From Sphingomonas lacusdianchii (GTDB taxonomy: Bacteria; Pseudomonadota; Alphaproteobacteria; Sphingomonadales; Sphingomonadaceae), in assembly GCF_022664395.1 (NCBI RefSeq), contig NZ_JAKRET010000007.1, positions 62,001 to 126,000 of the forward strand: 64,000 bases of DNA. The letters are read 5' to 3'. The first letter of the stretch is position 1; each line of letters starts with the position of its first letter. This document shows, piece after piece, positions 25,852-34,399 of the stretch. A program made the translations under genes and the position numbers. Under the pieces are notes generated by a model. That model was not told where the DNA came from. It did no database searches and worked only from the letters and a program-made list of their open reading frames with translations.

Positions 25852-27474
25852 CTATCGGACAAGGGCGCGGCCGACCGCCTCCGCGACCTTGATGCCATCG
25901 ACCGCCGCCGACAGGATGCCACCGGCATAGCCGGCCCCTTCGCCGGCGGGGAACAGGTTGGCGGTGTTGACGCTCTGGAAATCGTCGCCTCGGGTGATCC
26001 GCACCGGGGACGATGTCCGGGTCTCCACACCGGTCATCACCGCATCGGGATGGTCATAGCCCGGAATGGTGCGACCGAACGCGACCAGCGCCTCGCGCAT
26101 TGCGGCCACGACGAAATCGGGCAGGCATTCCGACAAATCGGTCAGGTGAACGCCGGGGCGATAGGACGGTATGACGCTGCGCAGCGCCGTCGACGGACGG
26201 CCCGCCAGGAAATCGCCGAGCAGTTGAGCCGGAGCGCGATAGGCGCCGCCGCCCGCGGCGAAGGCGCGTTCTTCCCAATGGCGTTGCAGCGCGATGCCGG
26301 CCAGCGGATGGCCGGGATAGTCGCGCGCCGGATCGATGCCGACGACGATGCCGGAATTGGCGTTGCGTTCGTTGCGCGAATATTGGCTCATGCCGTTGGT
26401 TGCGACGCGACCCGGTTCGGAGGTTGCGGCGACGACGGTACCGCCCGGACACATGCAGAAGCTGTAGACCGTTCGTTCATTGGTGCAGTGATGCGACAGC
26501 GTATAGGCCGCAGCCCCCAGATCGGGATGGCCGGCGCAGGCACCGAAGCGCGCCTGATCGATCCAGCTTTGCGGATGTTCGATCCGCACGCCGATCGAGA
26601 ACGGCTTGGGTTCGAGGAACACGCCGCGATCGTGCAGCATGTGGAAGGTGTCGCGCGCGCTGTGCCCCAGCGCCAGCACGACCGGGCCATCGGCGGCCAG
26701 CGTCTCGCCGGTCGACAGCTTCAGCGCGGACAGCCGACGCGTGCCGTCGGGGCGTTCGTCCAGTTCGATGTCGTCGACCCGGTGCGAGAAGCGATATTCG
26801 CCGCCCAGCGCCTCGACGGTCGCGCGCATCGATTCGACCATGGTAACGAGGCGGAAGGTGCCGATATGCGGATGCGCTTCGGTCAGTATTTCCTCGGGCG
26901 CGCCGGCCTTCACGAATTCGGTCAGCACCTTGCGGCCGAGATGGCGCGGATCCTTGATCTGGCTCCACAGCTTGCCGTCGGAAAAGGTACCGGCGCCGCC
27001 TTCGCCGAACTGCACGTTCGATTCGGGGTTCAATTCGCTCCGTCGCCACAGGCCCCAGGTGTCCTGCGTCCGCTGGCGCACGACCTTGCCGCGTTCGAGG
27101 ATGATCGGGCGAAAGCCCATCTGCGCAAGGATCAGCCCGGCGAACAGCCCGCACGGGCCTGCGCCGACGACGATCGGCCGCGGGCCGGCATAGTCGGCCG
27201 GTGCCTTGGCGACGAAGCGATAGCCGGTATCGGGCGTCGGACCGACATTGCGGTCGCGCTTCGTGCGTCCCAGCACCTGCGCTTCGTTGCGGACGGTGAC
27301 GTCGACCGAATAGACGAGCTGGATATCGTCCTTGTCGCGCGCGTCATGCGCCCTGCGCGCGATCGTGTATCGAACCAGGTCGCGCGGGGTGATGCGCAGC
27401 CGATCGCGGATCGCGGCGGTCAGTGCCTCCTCGGGATGGTTGAGGGGCAGTTTGAGTTCGGTGATGCGAAGCAT
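25852..27474 (-). CDS. FAD-dependent dehydrogenase (COG2509 type)
   Basis: From the ATG at 27474 the protein has 540 residues; the frame runs further upstream but that part is antisense to the next gene. An N-terminal region of about 95 residues (MLRITELKLPLNHPEEAL...) precedes the FAD dinucleotide fold PIVVGAGPCGLFAGLILAQMG. Further family marks are FGEGGAGTFSDGKLWSQ, LALGHSARDTFHML, CMCPGGTVVAATSEPGR and the closing LFPAGEGAGYAGGI that binds the cofactor. COG2509 proteins are predicted oxidoreductases without an established substrate. The gene is divergent from the DUF3772 channel gene. Confidence 0.9.
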   Translation of the reverse strand: MLRITELKLPLNHPEEALTAAIRDRLRITPRDLVRYTIARRAHDARDKDDIQLVYSVDVTVRNEAQVLGRTKRDRNVGPTPDTGYRFVAKAPADYAGPRPIVVGAGPCGLFAGLILAQMGFRPIILERGKVVRQRTQDTWGLWRRSELNPESNVQFGEGGAGTFSDGKLWSQIKDPRHLGRKVLTEFVKAGAPEEILTEAHPHIGTFRLVTMVESMRATVEALGGEYRFSHRVDDIELDERPDGTRRLSALKLSTGETLAADGPVVLALGHSARDTFHMLHDRGVFLEPKPFSIGVRIEHPQSWIDQARFGACAGHPDLGAAAYTLSHHCTNERTVYSFCMCPGGTVVAATSEPGRVATNGMSQYSRNERNANSGIVVGIDPARDYPGHPLAGIALQRHWEERAFAAGGGAYRAPAQLLGDFLAGRPSTALRSVIPSYRPGVHLTDLSECLPDFVVAAMREALVAFGRTIPGYDHPDAVMTGVETRTSSPVRITRGDDFQSVNTANLFPAGEGAGYAGGILSAAVDGIKVAEAVGRALVR

Positions 27475-27552
27475 CCGGCCATCTACAGCCTGTCGACGAA
27501 GCGGGAAAGCGTCGCGATTGTCCCCGCAGCGCGATGGCGATAGGCCGGGGGC

Positions 27553-29943
27553 ATGATGGCATTGCTCCGAACCCTGTTGTCGTTGCTGCTGATGGTGACG
27601 GCGATTCCGGCGCTGGCACAGGGGGGCGGCGATGTGGCCACCCGCCTCGACGGCGCCGCCAGCGAGTTGGGATTGGTCGACGGGGCGCTCGACACCAAGC
27701 TGGAACAGAGCGACCGCGCGGCACTGCGCGCACGGGCACAGACCGTACGGGCAACGACGCTGGATGCCGCGCAGCAATTGACCGCCGATCTGGCGCAGAT
27801 CGATGCGCGGCTGGCGCAACTTGGGCCGGCGGCCTCGGGCGAGGACGCTTCGATCCGCAGCGAGCGGACCGCACTGGCACGACAGCGCACGACGATCGAT
27901 TCGGCGACGAAGCGCGCGCGGTTGCTTTCGGTGGAGGCCCAGCAGCTTATCGATGAGATTCAAGAAGGGCAGGCGGCCGAGATCAGCCAGAAATGGTTCG
28001 GTCGCGGTGCGTCGCCGCTGACGCCGGCATTCTGGAGCGCGATATTGCGTGCGGTGCCGCGCGATGCGCACCGGATCGAACGCTTCATCGCGGCAGAGGC
28101 GCGCACGGTCGCCACCGCCGTGCCGGGGCGGATGTGGCCGGCGCTGCTGGGCCTTGCCATCGCGATCCTGTTGCTGGGACCGGCGCGGCTGGCGGCGGGG
28201 CGGGTCGGGCAGCGGCTGCTGATCGACGGGGCGCCGGGGCGGCGGGTGCGACGGTCGGCCAATGCGCTGGGCCGGGTGCTGGTCGGGACGCTCGCCCCCC
28301 TGCTCGCTGCCGCTGCGATACTGGCCGGGCTGCGCTGGGCGGGACTTGTCGCACCGACATGGAGCGCGATGCTCGACCAGTGGCTGGTGGCGATCGGCTT
28401 TACCGCCTTCACCAGTTCGGTGCTGGGCGCGGTGCTGATGCGCGGCAGTCCCAGCTGGCGGATCGCGCCGATCGGCGATGCGCTGGCGGCGCGGCTGCGG
28501 CCCTATTCGTTCCTGCTGGCACTATTGGCCGGCTTCGCGATCGCGATCGATGCCGGACATAGCGCGATCGGGACCAGCGCCGCCGCGCGTACCGCGACGG
28601 CCGCGTTGCTGGCGCTGGCGCATATCCTGCTGATTGCGGCGGCGCTGTTCGCGATCGGCCGGTTACGCGCCGAAACGAACGGAGCCGAGGATGCGCCGGC
28701 TCGCACCGGGCTGGCCGCCGTCACGTTGTTCGCATGGGGTGTGGCGGCTGTGGCGCTGCTGGCGCTGGCGGCGGGCTATATCGGGTTCGGCCTGTCGGTC
28801 GGGCAGATGGCGGCATGGACGCTGGTGCTGGGGGCGGCGGTCTATCTGGCGCTAGCCGCCATCGACGATGTCGCGACGACGGTGTTCGAACGCTCGAGCC
28901 CGCTCGGCCTAGCCCTGACCCGCGGCCTCGGCCTGCGCGGCGGGACGGTCGATCAGTTCGGGGTGCTGCTCTCGGGCGTGCTGCGCGTCCTGCTGGCCGT
29001 GCTGGCGCTGGCGCTGTGGCTGTTGCCGTTCGGGGGCAGCGGCGTCGCCGATATCTTCACCAGGCTGGGCGATCTGGCGCGCGGCATCCAGGTCGGCGGG
29101 GTGACGATCTCGCCCGGCGCGATCCTGCGATCGGTCGCGGTGCTGGCGATCGGGCTGACGCTGGTGCGCGGCTTCATGCGCTGGCTGGAGGGGCGGTATC
29201 TGCCCGCGACCGAACTGGACGGCAGCGGGCGCAATTCGGTCAGCCTCGTCGCGCGCTATGTCGGCATCGCGCTGGCGGTGATCTGGGCGCTGGCGTCGCT
29301 CGGCATCGGGGTCGAACGGATCGCGCTGCTATTGTCGGCGCTGTCGGTCGGCATCGGCTTCGGTCTGCAGGCGATCACCCAAAATTTCGTGTCGGGTCTG
29401 ATCCTGCTCGCCGAACGGCCGATCAAGATCGGCGACCTGATCCGCGTCGGCACCGACGAAGGCGATGTGAAGCGGATCAGCGTGCGGTCGACCGAGATTA
29501 CGCTGGCCGATCATTCGACGCTGATCGTGCCCAATTCCGAACTCATTACCAAATCGGTACTCAACAAGACGCTGGCCAGTCCATTGGGGCGGATTCAGGT
29601 GCAGTTTTCGGTGCCGCTCGGCACCGATGCGGCGCGCGTGCGGCGGCTGGTGCTCGACGCCTTCGCCAATGAAGAAGCGGTGCTGGCCGATCCGGCGCCG
29701 TCGGCGTTCATCGACGCGATCATCGACGGCCGGATCGCGTTCAACTGCTTCGCGCATGTCGAATCGCCGCGTGCCGCCTATGGCGCGCGCAGCAATGTAC
29801 TGCTCGAACTGCTCACCCGCTTTCGTGCCGAGGGGATCGAGATGGGCACGGTGCCGCAGCGGCTCGAATTGGTGACGGCGTCGCCTTCCGACCCCGTTCC
29901 CCCCTTGCCAGCCGATCCCGGTGGAGGCACGGCGCGGCCATGA
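27553..29943 (+). CDS. DUF3772 mechanosensitive channel, MscS family
   Basis: The 796-residue protein has a signal peptide (LLSLLLMVTAIPALAQ) and a periplasmic helical DUF3772 domain (about 25-150, with coiled-coil character). About ten transmembrane helices follow, then the MscS pore and beta domain: LLSALSVGIGFGLQAITQNFVSG, ERPIKIGDLIRV and STLIVPNSELITKSVLN. It is a larger relative of the channel at 10239 and probably senses envelope tension in the inner membrane. Its stop overlaps the start of the next gene (ATGA, 29940-29943), so the hydrolase is translationally coupled. Confidence 0.92.
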   Translation: MMALLRTLLSLLLMVTAIPALAQGGGDVATRLDGAASELGLVDGALDTKLEQSDRAALRARAQTVRATTLDAAQQLTADLAQIDARLAQLGPAASGEDASIRSERTALARQRTTIDSATKRARLLSVEAQQLIDEIQEGQAAEISQKWFGRGASPLTPAFWSAILRAVPRDAHRIERFIAAEARTVATAVPGRMWPALLGLAIAILLLGPARLAAGRVGQRLLIDGAPGRRVRRSANALGRVLVGTLAPLLAAAAILAGLRWAGLVAPTWSAMLDQWLVAIGFTAFTSSVLGAVLMRGSPSWRIAPIGDALAARLRPYSFLLALLAGFAIAIDAGHSAIGTSAAARTATAALLALAHILLIAAALFAIGRLRAETNGAEDAPARTGLAAVTLFAWGVAAVALLALAAGYIGFGLSVGQMAAWTLVLGAAVYLALAAIDDVATTVFERSSPLGLALTRGLGLRGGTVDQFGVLLSGVLRVLLAVLALALWLLPFGGSGVADIFTRLGDLARGIQVGGVTISPGAILRSVAVLAIGLTLVRGFMRWLEGRYLPATELDGSGRNSVSLVARYVGIALAVIWALASLGIGVERIALLLSALSVGIGFGLQAITQNFVSGLILLAERPIKIGDLIRVGTDEGDVKRISVRSTEITLADHSTLIVPNSELITKSVLNKTLASPLGRIQVQFSVPLGTDAARVRRLVLDAFANEEAVLADPAPSAFIDAIIDGRIAFNCFAHVESPRAAYGARSNVLLELLTRFRAEGIEMGTVPQRLELVTASPSDPVPPLPADPGGGTARP

Positions 29944-30692
29944 TCCTGCTCAGCGACGAATTTGCCGACCTGCCCTGCGCCGATGGTGGCGTGATGCGCA
30001 CCCATGTCTTTCGCCCGGTAGGCGAGGGGCGGTTTCCGGGCGTCGTGCTCTATTCGGAAATCTATCAGGTGACCGCGCCGATCCGGCGGCTGGCGGCGTT
30101 CCTTGCCGGCCATGGCTATGTCGTCGCGGTGCCGGAGGTCTATCACGAATATGAGGCGCCCGGCACGGTGCTCGCCTATGACAAGCCGGGTACGGATCGC
30201 GGCAACGACTTGAAGTTCACCAAGCCGGTCGCGGGGTTCGATGCCGATGCGACGCTGGTGATCGATTTTCTGGAAGCGCATCCGGCCTGTTCGGGGCGGA
30301 TCGGCGTGGCGGGTGTATGCCTTGGTGGACATCTTGCCTATCGCGCGGCGCTCGACGCCCGGGTGCTCGCGGCGGCGTGTTTCTATCCGACCGATATTCA
30401 TTCGGGCACGCTGGGCGAAGGGCGGTGCGACGACAGCTTGCCGAGAGTCGGCGAGATCGGTGCCGAGATGCTGTTCGTCTGGGGGCGGCAGGACCCGCAT
30501 GTCCCCTATGCCGGGCGGCAGGCGATCCGCGACGCGCTGGAGGCGGCGGGAACCACATACGAGTGGCATGAGGTGAATGCGCAGCATGCGTTTCTGCGCG
30601 ACGAGGGGCCGCGCTATGATCCGGCGTTGTTCGTGAGCGCGACGGGGTGGATGCTGGCGATGTTCGCGCGGGTGCTTGGCAGGCGGATTTGA
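29940..30692 (+). CDS. Dienelactone hydrolase family protein
   Basis: The 250-residue protein has the alpha/beta-hydrolase fold. The nucleophile elbow is GVCLGG with Cys127, the cysteine variant characteristic of dienelactone hydrolases. WGRQDPHVPYAGR carries the acid and NAQHAFLRDEGPRYD the catalytic histidine. It lacks a signal peptide, so it acts in the cytoplasm. No aromatic degradation genes are near, so the natural substrate may not be a dienelactone. It overlaps the preceding channel gene by four bases. Confidence 0.9.
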   Translation: MILLSDEFADLPCADGGVMRTHVFRPVGEGRFPGVVLYSEIYQVTAPIRRLAAFLAGHGYVVAVPEVYHEYEAPGTVLAYDKPGTDRGNDLKFTKPVAGFDADATLVIDFLEAHPACSGRIGVAGVCLGGHLAYRAALDARVLAAACFYPTDIHSGTLGEGRCDDSLPRVGEIGAEMLFVWGRQDPHVPYAGRQAIRDALEAAGTTYEWHEVNAQHAFLRDEGPRYDPALFVSATGWMLAMFARVLGRRI

Positions 30693-30713
30693 CGGCTGAC
30701 TAACCCGCTCTAT

Positions 30714-30833
30714 CCGTTTGCTTCGGACGTAGGTTTGAGGCAGTTGAGAACCGTAGCCGAGAAGGGGTCGCCCAAAGCAAGCTGTTCTCGACAGACGCTT
30801 CTCGACAGGCTCGAAGCTGCTCGAACCGAACGG
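30714..30833. repeat. Intergenic palindromic repeat, copy 2
   Basis: Read on the minus strand it starts GTTCGGTTCGAGCAGC, continues TTCGAGCCTGTCGAGAAG and ends GAAGCAAACGG, matching both ends of the element at 3598-3790. The two inner hairpins of copy 1 are absent. It lies between convergent genes. Confidence 0.75.
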
Positions 30834-30852
30834 GTTTCACCGGGGGGATAGC

Positions 30853-31275
30853 CTAACCGACCGTTGCTACCCCCAGTCGCGGTATCTCGATCTTCGGGCA
30901 GCGGTCCATCACCACCTGCAGCCCGGCGGCTTCGGCGCGCGCGGCGGCGGCTTCGTTGATGACGCCCAACTGCATCCACACTGCCTTCGCGCCCGCTGCG
31001 ATCGCGGCATCGACCGCTTCACCGGCGGCTGCCGAGTTGCGGAAGATGTCGACGATATCGATCGGCTCCCCGATCTGGTCGAGGTCGCGGAACACGAATT
31101 CGCCGTGGAGATGCTCGCCGGTGATCTGCGGATTGACCGGGATCACGCGATATCCCTGCCGCTGGAGATACGCCATCACGCCATAGGATGCGCGGTCGGG
31201 CCGGTCCGATGCGCCGACCAGTGCGATCGTTCTTGCCTCGGTCAGCAGGGTGCGGATGCCGTCGTCGTCAAGCAT
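30853..31275 (-). CDS. CoA-binding Rossmann protein (YccU-like)
   Basis: The protein has 140 residues from ATG 31275; the longer frame overlaps mrp. It is a single CoA-binding domain: TIALVGASDRPDRASYGVMAYLQRQGYRVIPVNP, IDIVDIFRNS and AVWMQLGVINEAAAARAEAAGL, ending with VVMDRCPKIEIPRL. These proteins bind CoA but have no assigned reaction. The gene starts one base after the mrp stop, so the pair is translated together. It ends next to a palindromic repeat. Confidence 0.9.
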   Translation of the reverse strand: MLDDDGIRTLLTEARTIALVGASDRPDRASYGVMAYLQRQGYRVIPVNPQITGEHLHGEFVFRDLDQIGEPIDIVDIFRNSAAAGEAVDAAIAAGAKAVWMQLGVINEAAAARAEAAGLQVVMDRCPKIEIPRLGVATVG

Positions 31276-31276
31276 G

Positions 31277-32248
31277 TCAGTTTCTCGCCAGCCAGTCGCC
31301 GACCTGTGCGGCGATCTCCCTGAACGGATCGGCTTCGGCACCGTTCCCGGCGGCGGGGGGCGTGCCGGCGTCCGATGCGCTGCGAATGGCGAGAGTCAGG
31401 GGCACGCGGCCGAGGAACGGGATGCCGAGTGCTGCCGCCTGTGCCTCCGCGCCGCCGCTGCCGAACGGGTCCGACGTTTCCCCGCAATGCGGACAGACAT
31501 AGCCGGCCATGTTTTCGACGAGGCCGATGATCGGCACCCCGGCCTTGGTAAACAGATCGATCGCGCGGATCGCGTCGATCAGCGCAAGATCCTGCGGCGT
31601 GGAGACGATGACGGCGCCGGCCGGCTTGTGCTTCTGGATCATGGTCAGCTGCACGTCGCCGGTGCCCGGCGGCATGTCGACGACCAGCGTGTCGGCCATC
31701 TCCCAATGCGCATCGACCAGCTGGGTCAGCGCGCCGGCCGCCATCGGCCCGCGCCACGCGATCGCCTGTCCGGCCGGGACCAGCTGCCCCATCGACAGCA
31801 AGGGCACGCCGAGCTTCGTCGCGACCGGCACCAGTTTCTTGTCGTGCGCCTCGGCCTTGATCCCGTCGACGCCCATCAGCCGCGGCTGCGACGGGCCATA
31901 GATGTCGGCATCCACCATGCCGACCCGGCGGCCCGAACGGGCCAGCGCGATGGCGAGATTGGCGGCGAGGGTCGATTTGCCGACCCCGCCCTTGCCGCTG
32001 GCGACCGCGACGATGCGCTGTGCCACACGCTCGCTGGTCTGCGCCACGCGGACGCCGGCGATGCCGGGTGCGGTGAGGGCGGCGGCGCGGACATCGGCCT
32101 CCAGCGCGTCGCGCGCGGCGGGGGGCAGGCCGGTCACGTCGAGGATGACACTCGCCTGATCGCCGGCGACGCGGACCATGGCGCGTCCGGCGGCGACGGG
32201 GGCGAGCAGTGCGTCGAGCGCGGCGGCGGCGGGCGAAGGTGCGGTCAT
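31277..32248 (-). CDS. apbC: Iron-sulfur cluster carrier ATPase Mrp/ApbC
   Basis: Starting at ATG 32248 (MTAPSPAAAALDALLAP), the protein has 323 residues; the 35 residues before this in the open frame look non-coding. A short MIP18-like N-terminal domain is followed by the deviant Walker A VASGKGGVGKST, the switch VVDMPPGTGDVQLT and the CxxC motif YVCPHCGE that binds a bridging cluster between two subunits. It would deliver Fe-S clusters in the cytoplasm. The gene is divergent from hflK with about 115 bases between. Confidence 0.93.
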   Translation of the reverse strand: MTAPSPAAAALDALLAPVAAGRAMVRVAGDQASVILDVTGLPPAARDALEADVRAAALTAPGIAGVRVAQTSERVAQRIVAVASGKGGVGKSTLAANLAIALARSGRRVGMVDADIYGPSQPRLMGVDGIKAEAHDKKLVPVATKLGVPLLSMGQLVPAGQAIAWRGPMAAGALTQLVDAHWEMADTLVVDMPPGTGDVQLTMIQKHKPAGAVIVSTPQDLALIDAIRAIDLFTKAGVPIIGLVENMAGYVCPHCGETSDPFGSGGAEAQAAALGIPFLGRVPLTLAIRSASDAGTPPAAGNGAEADPFREIAAQVGDWLARN

Positions 32249-32362
32249 GGCCGCGATGTAGCGTCGCCAAGGCGCGTTACCACTGTAAAACGCAAGGCGG
32301 CCCCCTATAAAGGATGGATGCGATGGATCATGGGGCGGCGCGGACGCGCGCAAGTGGTGGGG

Positions 32363-33439
32363 ATGAGCGACAAGGGCCCATGGGGCGGCGGCGGCGATTC
32401 CGGGAACGGATCGGGCGGCGGCGGCGGCGATGACGGCCCACGCAATCCATGGTCGCTGCCGCCCGCCGGCAAGCGCGGACGGGTCGGCGGATCGACCTCG
32501 CTCGATGAATTCCTAAAGCGCGCGCGCACCGGCGGTCCGGGCGGCGGGCCGTCCTTCCCGGCCAATGCCGGCAAGCTGTGGCTGGCGGCGGTCGCGGCGC
32601 TGGTGCTGGTGTGGATCGCCTTCACCAGCTTCCATTCGATCGGGCCGCAGGAGCGCGGCGTGGTGACGATGTTCGGCCGCTATACCGGCACGCTGAATCC
32701 CGGCATCCAGTTCACCCTGCCCGCGCCGATCATGCGCGTGCAGGTCGAGGACGTGCAGAACACCCGCACCGAATCCTTTCCGGAGGGCAGCCAGCCCAAT
32801 CTGATGCTGACCGGCGACCAGAATATCGTCGATCTAGCCTATTCGGTCCGCTGGAACATCAAGTCGCCCGAAGACTATGTCTTCGAGATCAAGAATCCGA
32901 AGGAAACGGTGCGTGCCGTCGCCGAAAGCGCGATGCGCGCGGCGGTGGCGGGCAAGAACCTGACCCAGGCGATCGGTTCGGGCCGCGGCGAGATCGAGGC
33001 GGAGGTGCAGACGCGGATGCAGGCGCTGCTCGACGAATATCAGTCGGGCGTGCGCGTGCTGGGCATCAGCATCCAGAAGGCGGCGGCGCCGGCCGAGGTC
33101 GACGACGCGTTCAAGGCGGTCACCGCCGCGCAGCAGGAGGCGCAGTCGAACCTCAACCGCTCGCGTGCCTATGCCCAGCAGGTGATCGCGCGGGCGCAGG
33201 GTGACGCGACCGAGTTCGACAAGATCTACGAACAATATCGTCTGGCCCCCGACGTGACCCGCCGGCGGCTCTATTACGAGACCATGGAGCAGGTGTTGAA
33301 CCGCGCCGACAAGACGATCGTGCAGCCGGGCGTGCAGGCCTATCTGCCGCTGCCCGAGGCGCGTCGCCGCCAGCAGGCGACCCCCGAGCCCGAGGCGCCC
33401 GCGACGCCGCAGGCGCAACCGACGGGAGCGGCACGATGA
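32363..33439 (+). CDS. hflK: FtsH protease modulator HflK
   Basis: HflK and HflC form an SPFH cage around the FtsH protease in the inner membrane. The chosen ATG gives MSDKGPWGG, the usual opening of HflK. A glycine-rich cytoplasmic stretch follows, then one transmembrane helix (LWLAAVAALVLVWIAF) and the band-7 domain (GPQERGVVTMFGRYTGTLNPG...). The C-terminal tail is proline/glutamine-rich. Length is 358 residues. The upstream open frame (from 31250) is antisense to apbC and was discarded. TATAAA at 32313-32318 is a possible -10 box. The stop overlaps the hflC start. Confidence 0.93.
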   Translation: MSDKGPWGGGGDSGNGSGGGGGDDGPRNPWSLPPAGKRGRVGGSTSLDEFLKRARTGGPGGGPSFPANAGKLWLAAVAALVLVWIAFTSFHSIGPQERGVVTMFGRYTGTLNPGIQFTLPAPIMRVQVEDVQNTRTESFPEGSQPNLMLTGDQNIVDLAYSVRWNIKSPEDYVFEIKNPKETVRAVAESAMRAAVAGKNLTQAIGSGRGEIEAEVQTRMQALLDEYQSGVRVLGISIQKAAAPAEVDDAFKAVTAAQQEAQSNLNRSRAYAQQVIARAQGDATEFDKIYEQYRLAPDVTRRRLYYETMEQVLNRADKTIVQPGVQAYLPLPEARRRQQATPEPEAPATPQAQPTGAAR

Positions 33440-34305
33440 CCCGGTGGCTGCGCAATCCGATGGCGGCGGGTATCGCGCTGCTGGTGCTGGTCATCCTGTT
33501 CTTCAGCACGATCGTGATCGTGCCGGAGACGCGACAGGCGGTAATCCTGCGCTTCCAGCAGCCGGTCGGCACCCTCAACCCCTATCGCGCCGACCAGCCG
33601 TTCGGCCGGACGGGCGCGGGGCTGGTCGCCAAGATCCCGTTCCTCGACCGGGTGGTGTGGATCGACAAGCGCGTGCTCGATATCGAGTTGAACAACCAGC
33701 CGGTGCTGTCGACCGATCAGCTGCGGTTGGAGGTCGACGCCTTTGCCCGGTTCCGCATCGTGGATCCGTTGCAGGCGGTGATCTCGACCGGGTCGGCGTC
33801 GAACACCGAGGAGCGGGTCGCGGCGCAGCTCGAACCGCTGCTGTCGTCGGCATTGCGCGCCGAGCTCGGCCGGCGGCCGTTCGCGACGCTGCTCAGCCCC
33901 GAACGCGGCGCAGTGATGGACAATATCCAGAATGCGTTGCAGCGGACCGCGCGGCAATATGGTGCCGAGATCGTCGACGTGCGGATCAAGCATGCCGACC
34001 TGCCCGATGGCAGCCCGCTCGAATCGGCGCTGACCCGGATGCGGTCGGCCCGCGAACAGGAAGCGGCGACGATCGCGGCACAGGGTCAGCGCGACGCACA
34101 GGTCGTGCGCGCCAATGCCGAGGCGGAAGCGGCGCGCATCTATGCGGCAAGCTTTGGCAAGGATGCCGATTTCTATGCGTTCTGGCGGGCGATGCAGTCG
34201 TATCGCACGACCTTTGCCGGGGCGCCGAACCAGAGCGGATCGACATCGATCATCCTGTCGCCTGAAAACGGCTATCTTCGCGAATTCGGCGGGCGGGAAC
34301 GCTAG
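33436..34305 (+). CDS. hflC: FtsH protease modulator HflC
   Basis: The 289-residue protein has an N-terminal signal-anchor (AAGIALLVLVILFFSTIVIV) and an SPFH/band-7 domain: RQAVILRFQQPVGTLN, LVAKIPFLDRVVWIDKR, FARFRIVDPLQAV and the helical end SAREQEAATIAAQGQRDAQVVRANAEAEAARIYA. It partners HflK. The ATG lies within ATGA shared with the hflK stop. degP follows 94 bases later, a common arrangement placing envelope quality-control genes together. Confidence 0.95.
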   Translation: MTRWLRNPMAAGIALLVLVILFFSTIVIVPETRQAVILRFQQPVGTLNPYRADQPFGRTGAGLVAKIPFLDRVVWIDKRVLDIELNNQPVLSTDQLRLEVDAFARFRIVDPLQAVISTGSASNTEERVAAQLEPLLSSALRAELGRRPFATLLSPERGAVMDNIQNALQRTARQYGAEIVDVRIKHADLPDGSPLESALTRMRSAREQEAATIAAQGQRDAQVVRANAEAEAARIYAASFGKDADFYAFWRAMQSYRTTFAGAPNQSGSTSIILSPENGYLREFGGRER

Positions 34306-34399
34306 ACGTCCGCCGAACATTCAAACCGCGTTCAGCAAGGCAATGGCAGGTTCGCGCCCGAAGGGGTTGTGAGCCAATTTCGAAGAGGACCATCCGACT

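Noticed and set aside
27475..28071. Upstream extension of the FAD enzyme frame
   Set aside because: It overlaps the signal peptide and DUF3772 region of the divergent channel gene and has no family similarity.
31250..32362. Open frame extending hflK upstream by 371 codons
   Set aside because: It is antisense to apbC and the CoA-binding gene, and MSDKGPWGG at 32363 is the typical HflK start.
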